Shown here: in pieces, positions 60,263 to 64,000 of the stretch
Position numbering within the stretch: position 1 is the first letter of the stretch
How the letters are laid out: the number at the start of each line of letters is the position of its first letter
Origin: Oceanicaulis sp. HLUCCA04
Lineage (GTDB): Bacteria; Pseudomonadota; Alphaproteobacteria; Caulobacterales; Maricaulaceae
NCBI GenBank assembly: GCA_001314625.1
Contig: LJSH01000002.1
Location: 30,458-94,457, forward strand
Direction of reading: 5' to 3'
DNA: 64,000 bases
The notes under the pieces: generated by a model
Databases searched by the model: none
Seen by the model: only the letters and a program-made list of their open reading frames with translations
Told to the model about the DNA's origin: nothing
Made by a program: the position numbers and the translations under genes

Positions 60263-63085
60263 TCAGCGTCCTATGCTGGATTCTGCGCGCTGGCGTTCCG
60301 GGGCGCCGCTGGAATCGACCTCGCCGGGTCCAAGCACGCGCATCAGGGCTGTGGCGATCTGCTTTTCCTTTTGCGGATCGCAGATCTTCTCGCCTTGTTC
60401 GGTGACATAGAAGACATCGACGGCACGTTCGCCATAGCCATCAATCCGGGCGGCCTGAATGGAAAAGCCCAGATCGGTGATCGCGCGCGCCAGATCGTGC
60501 AACAGGCCCGGCCGGTCGCGCCCTGACGCCTCGATCACGAGCGCGCCGTCTGCGGCCTGTCCTTCCAGATTCACATAGGGGCTGACGGTGAACGCTGCTT
60601 CGCGCCGCGCGACACGCCGGGCCGGGATCACCGATTCCTCTTTCAGACCATGGCGGGCCGCGCTGTCGACATGGGCGCGCAGCCGGTCCAGCGCGGACAG
60701 GTCAGACCAGCCATAGGGTTTGCCGCCCAGCTCCTGAACATAGAACACATCAAAAGCGATACCGCCGGTCGTGGTGGCAACCTGCGCGCCCACCACATTC
60801 GCCCCGGCCAGCGCCAGCGCACCGGCAATATCGGCAAACAGCCCGTCGCGGTCCGGCGCCAGTATCAGCACTTCGGCAGCAGAACGGCGCCGGTCAACCC
60901 TGACCCCGCATGCCACGCCGCGCCCGTTTGCCTCTGCTGCACGCACAAAGGCGGCGTGGCGCAGCCGGTCGCTTTCGGCAAAGGACAGCCAGTAGCTGTC
61001 ATCAAGGCTGGCTATCCACCGGCCAGCGAACTCCGGATCAATCCGCTCCATCTCGGTGCGGAACAGATTGCGGGCGCGATCAGCGCGGGCATGAAGCCGT
61101 GCGCGGGCCTCGTCCTCGTCTGCGCGCTCGCCGCCTGCCAGCACGGCGGCTGTGGCTTCGTAGAGATCGCGCAGCAGCTGGGCCTTCCAGCCATTCCAGA
61201 CACCCGGCCCGACGGCGCGGATATCGACCACGGTCAGCACAGTCAGAAGCCGCAGCCTTTCCATATTGGCCACGCGCCCGGCAAAATCGAGCACGGTGCG
61301 CGGGTCGGACAGGTCACGGCGCTGGGCGGCATCGCTCATTTCAAGATGGTTGGCGATCAGCCAGGCGACCAGAGCGGTCTCGGCCTCGTCAATACCCAGC
61401 CGGTCGCAAGCGATGCGTGCGCGCTGGGCACCTTCAATGCACTGATCACCACTGCCCTTGCCGGTATCATGCAACAGGACCGCCAGGTGCAGCGCCCGGC
61501 GGTGAGCGATGTGGGGGAAGATGCGCGTTGCCAGCGGATGATCGCCGGCCAGCTTGCCCTGCTCGATTTCGCGCAGCAGGCCCAGCGCGTTCAGCGTGTG
61601 CTCGTCCACGGTAAAGTGGTGATACATGTTAAACTGGGTGCGCGCGACAATATCGCCAAATTCGGGAATATAGGCGCCCAGAAGACCCGCCTCGGTCATT
61701 GCGCGCAGCGTGATGCGCGGATCATCGGATTCCAGCAAGGTAGCAAAGAAGCTGCGTGCAGCACGGGTGTCACAGCGGAAACTGTCATCGACCAGACGCA
61801 AGGACCGCGACACAAGCGCTACCGCATCGGGATGCAGGTCGAGATGGCGCGCAGCGGCCATTTCGAACAGGGTCAGCATCAGGACCGGGTCTTCCTCCAC
61901 GCGCGCCGGGTCGGCAAAGGCGAGGCGGCCCGAGCGCACGGTAAACCCGGCCTCTTCCAGCGCGGCATCGCCCTTCTGATTGCCGTCGGCGGGCAGAAAA
62001 CGGCCGATGCCGGAGGGCGGATCTTTCAGCTCGTCAGCTTCCAGCTTGGCGCAGACAAGCCGGGTCAGCGCGCCGACATCAATGGCGCGGCGGAAATAGT
62101 CGCGCATGAAATCCTCGACACCCAGCGTTTCCTCGCTGTCGGCATACCCCATCAGGCCGGAAATTTCCGGCTGGGTGTCAAAGGTCAGCCGGTCATCCTT
62201 GCGGCCATTGAGCGTGTGCAGGTGAAAGCGTGCCGTCCAGAAGAAATCCTCGGCGCGCAAGTACCGCTCCACGTCCTGAACGGTCAAAAGCCCACTTGCG
62301 ACCCAGCGCTCCATGGCGTCATTGCCGTAGAGCACCTGCGCCAGCCAGCGCAAGGTCTGCAAGTCGCGCAAGGCGCCCTTGCCATCCTTGATATTCGGCT
62401 CGACGGCATATCGGCTGTCGCCCTGCCGGTCGACGCGGGTATCCCGTTCGCTCAGCTTGGCAGCGATGAAGCCGGCCATCGCGGTGCGGGTGCGGTGGGC
62501 GCGGTCAAATTTCAGGCGCAGCGTGCTGACCAGGCGCTCATCGCCGGAGACCAGCCTCAGATCCAGAAGCGCGGTGCGTTCCGACACGTCATCTGCCGCC
62601 AGCGCCAGCGCCTCATCGACCGTGCGGATCGCGCCTCCGCCAATATTCAGTCCGCAGTCCCACAGCACATAAAGCATGCGCTCTGCTATCGCTCCGGCCC
62701 CTTCTCGCGGCGGTGTGCCGGTGACGAGGAGAAGGTCGATATCCGATTGCGGGGCCAGCTCTCCGGCGCCCCAGCCGCCCAGCGCGCATACGGCAAGGCC
62801 CGGCGCCGTCGCGCCCGCATCGTCAAAATCGGTGGCCACCGAATCAAACAGCGCGCGCACGGCCGCATTCATCACCCCGGAAAGCGCGCGCGCCGCCTCC
62901 AGCCCGCCCGTATTGCCCGACAGCTTGCTGGCGGCATGCAGGCGTCCTGCGGCGATAAATTTCTTCAGGCGCCCGATCCCGGCCTGACGCGAGGCGGGAT
63001 GCTCCCAGCCCTCACGGGTGGCAGCGGCAAGCTCTGCGCGCAGGCGCAGGCCATCAAGCGAAGCGGGAAGGGCAGAAAGGCGCAT
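60263..63085 (-). CDS. glnD: [Protein-PII] uridylyltransferase / uridylyl-removing enzyme GlnD
   Basis: 940 residues. Nucleotidyltransferase domain with VCALGGWGAGELAPQSDIDLLLV (usual GGYGRGEL; here Trp-Gly-Ala) near residue 100; HD phosphodiesterase with HHFTVDEHTLNALGLLREIE and VLLHDTGKGSGDQC; two C-terminal ACT domains (DGLFADIAGALALAGANVVGAQV, DRPGLLHDLARAITDLGFSIQAAR). It adds UMP to PII when glutamine is low and removes it when high. Four bp separate it from murJ. Length is normal. mutS, frequently adjacent, is outside or absent. Confidence 0.95.
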   Translation of the reverse strand: MRLSALPASLDGLRLRAELAAATREGWEHPASRQAGIGRLKKFIAAGRLHAASKLSGNTGGLEAARALSGVMNAAVRALFDSVATDFDDAGATAPGLAVCALGGWGAGELAPQSDIDLLLVTGTPPREGAGAIAERMLYVLWDCGLNIGGGAIRTVDEALALAADDVSERTALLDLRLVSGDERLVSTLRLKFDRAHRTRTAMAGFIAAKLSERDTRVDRQGDSRYAVEPNIKDGKGALRDLQTLRWLAQVLYGNDAMERWVASGLLTVQDVERYLRAEDFFWTARFHLHTLNGRKDDRLTFDTQPEISGLMGYADSEETLGVEDFMRDYFRRAIDVGALTRLVCAKLEADELKDPPSGIGRFLPADGNQKGDAALEEAGFTVRSGRLAFADPARVEEDPVLMLTLFEMAAARHLDLHPDAVALVSRSLRLVDDSFRCDTRAARSFFATLLESDDPRITLRAMTEAGLLGAYIPEFGDIVARTQFNMYHHFTVDEHTLNALGLLREIEQGKLAGDHPLATRIFPHIAHRRALHLAVLLHDTGKGSGDQCIEGAQRARIACDRLGIDEAETALVAWLIANHLEMSDAAQRRDLSDPRTVLDFAGRVANMERLRLLTVLTVVDIRAVGPGVWNGWKAQLLRDLYEATAAVLAGGERADEDEARARLHARADRARNLFRTEMERIDPEFAGRWIASLDDSYWLSFAESDRLRHAAFVRAAEANGRGVACGVRVDRRRSAAEVLILAPDRDGLFADIAGALALAGANVVGAQVATTTGGIAFDVFYVQELGGKPYGWSDLSALDRLRAHVDSAARHGLKEESVIPARRVARREAAFTVSPYVNLEGQAADGALVIEASGRDRPGLLHDLARAITDLGFSIQAARIDGYGERAVDVFYVTEQGEKICDPQKEKQIATALMRVLGPGEVDSSGAPERQRAESSIGR

Positions 63086-63230
63086 GGTGCAGCGTCTTAC
63101 GCTATTGCCGGCGCGCCGTCAGCCATCCTTTCGTGCGATATGTTTCAAATGCAAGTTGGCGGACTTTGCCTTTCGTGCGTGGCTGGCGTGTGCAAGATTC
63201 CGGTCCCGGCCCGGAACAGGGATTGTGCGA

Positions 63231-64000
63231 ATGAAATGGCAAAACATGCTGGCCGTGCTCGTGGTGTCGGCAACTGCGTGCGGAGCACCCTCGCGCGCGC
63301 CCGTGCCGCCATCCCTGCAAGAGGACATCGTTCTTCCGGCATTTCCAGGAGACCAGCCTGACGCGCCCGTCCTTGACCCTGTTGCCGTGATGATTTCTTC
63401 GAACCAGGCGGGGCGCGAGCGCGCACTTGATCAGGTTTTCCAGCCGCGCAGCGATCTGCCGGAATGGCGTTACGCCCTTCCCCTCGACTGGGAGGCGGAC
63501 CCGTTTGGCGATATCAACTGGCGGTTCCAGCTTCATGCTTGGCGAATGCTCAACCCGCTGGCTGACCGGCATGCGCGCGATCACGATCAGGCTTATTTCG
63601 ACCGGGCGGTCGACATAGCGCGCGACTGGAAGTCTTGGCACGAGACCGGGCATACGCCGCTGAGCTGGCAGGACATGGCAACGGGATTGCGGGCGTCAAT
63701 GCTGGCCTATTTGGTGCGTGAGGCCCGCTCGGGCCGGGCGGAAATCAGCGGTGAGGCCTGGAGCGATCTCATCCAGCTAGCCCGTGCTCATGGTGAAATC
63801 CTGACACGCCCAGACTTCATACCCGATGATAATCACGGTATTTTCGCGGCCCACGGCCTGATGGCCCTGTGCCAGACGCTCGGCGAGCTTTCCGAGTGTA
63901 GGCAAGGCCGCACTCTGGCATCACACCGCATGGACGAACTGTTCAGCGCTCAGTTTCTCGCCGACGGCGTCCATGCCGAGCATTCCCCGGATTATCACTG
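63231..64000 (+). CDS. Heparinase II/III-like (alginate-lyase-type) lipoprotein, 3' truncated
   Basis: The frame stays open from the ATG at 63231 to the window edge, giving 256 residues without a stop. An N-terminal hydrophobic segment ends in a lipobox-like SATAC, so the product is probably lipid-anchored. The word RYALPLDWEADPFGDINWRFQLH and then PDFIPDDNHGIFAAHGLMAL match the N-terminal helical toroid of heparinase II/III-family lyases, where N-H-G is conserved; DGVHAEHSPDYH lies near the edge. These enzymes cleave uronic-acid polysaccharides. The C-terminal beta domain is missing, so activity cannot be judged. Divergent from glnD. Confidence 0.75.
   Translation, partial: MKWQNMLAVLVVSATACGAPSRAPVPPSLQEDIVLPAFPGDQPDAPVLDPVAVMISSNQAGRERALDQVFQPRSDLPEWRYALPLDWEADPFGDINWRFQLHAWRMLNPLADRHARDHDQAYFDRAVDIARDWKSWHETGHTPLSWQDMATGLRASMLAYLVREARSGRAEISGEAWSDLIQLARAHGEILTRPDFIPDDNHGIFAAHGLMALCQTLGELSECRQGRTLASHRMDELFSAQFLADGVHAEHSPDYH

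Noticed and set aside
60650-63361. Long rightward open frame antisense to glnD
   Set aside because: Runs opposite the clearly real glnD and reads as random Arg/Ala/Gly-rich sequence.

Overview
The window is high-GC alphaproteobacterial chromosome, most likely from the Caulobacterales/Maricaulales group (Hyphomonas-, Maricaulis- or Glycocaulis-like). The evidence is gene order and cell-cycle signals. The run secB-dnaQ-coaE-aroE-maf-ppsR is followed by an A+T-rich gap and then hemE-hemH-hemJ-rho ... mnmE-mnmG-rsmG-parA-parB-holA-lptE, which is the layout around the Caulobacter replication origin. An exact CtrA box (TTAA-N7-TTAA), a DnaA box and CcrM-type GANTC sites lie in the gap, and three perfect 16-bp parS palindromes lie 7-10 kb away. 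Genes on both sides of the gap point away from it. This is the replication origin and centromere neighbourhood of the chromosome.

1-3 kb carries a stress/transcription cluster (helicase C-terminus, S4 protein, ferredoxin FdxA, CarD, RpoH-like sigma factor). 3-5.8 kb is a leftward set of small envelope genes that looks like heavy-metal handling (MerT-like, HMA-like, an outer-membrane protein, a Cys/His-rich protein), followed by a SNase-fold lipoprotein that has lost catalytic residues. 6-10 kb holds a divergent TonB receptor/metallophosphoesterase pair and a tRNA-Arg(CCT). 10-18.5 kb mixes signalling (receiver, GAF, a CenR-like regulator), cell wall (L,D-transpeptidase, MltA), HslU without an adjacent HslV, QueG, Smr and a Tim44-domain protein. 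18.7-23.3 kb is the left origin arm plus oriC, and 23.3-37.3 kb is the right arm with haem synthesis, Rho, tRNA modification and ParABS.

37.6-45.2 kb is envelope and glycan biology: porin, NtrZ-like protein, two glycosyltransferases and an unusual four-repeat secreted protein, with infC (ATA start) among them. 45.3-49.6 kb is translation (rpmI-rplT, pheS-pheT). 49.6-54.2 kb has an MFS transporter, an EipA (DUF1134) lipoprotein with an upstream CtrA box, a BLUF photosensor and lepA. 54.2-56.5 kb is a lower-GC, probably acquired restriction-modification-repair module (Vsr, NaeI-family nuclease, cytosine-5 methyltransferase). 56.6-64 kb returns to core genes (copper chaperone, trpS, murJ, glnD) and ends inside a heparinase II/III-like lipoprotein gene.

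Most of the window is core genome. No transposase, IS, CRISPR array, rRNA or prophage was seen. The distinctive parts are the origin/centromere signals, the restriction module, the metal cassette, the inactive-looking SNase protein, the four-repeat disulfide protein and the CtrA-eipA link. Functional calls rest on motif recognition by eye; no database search was possible.
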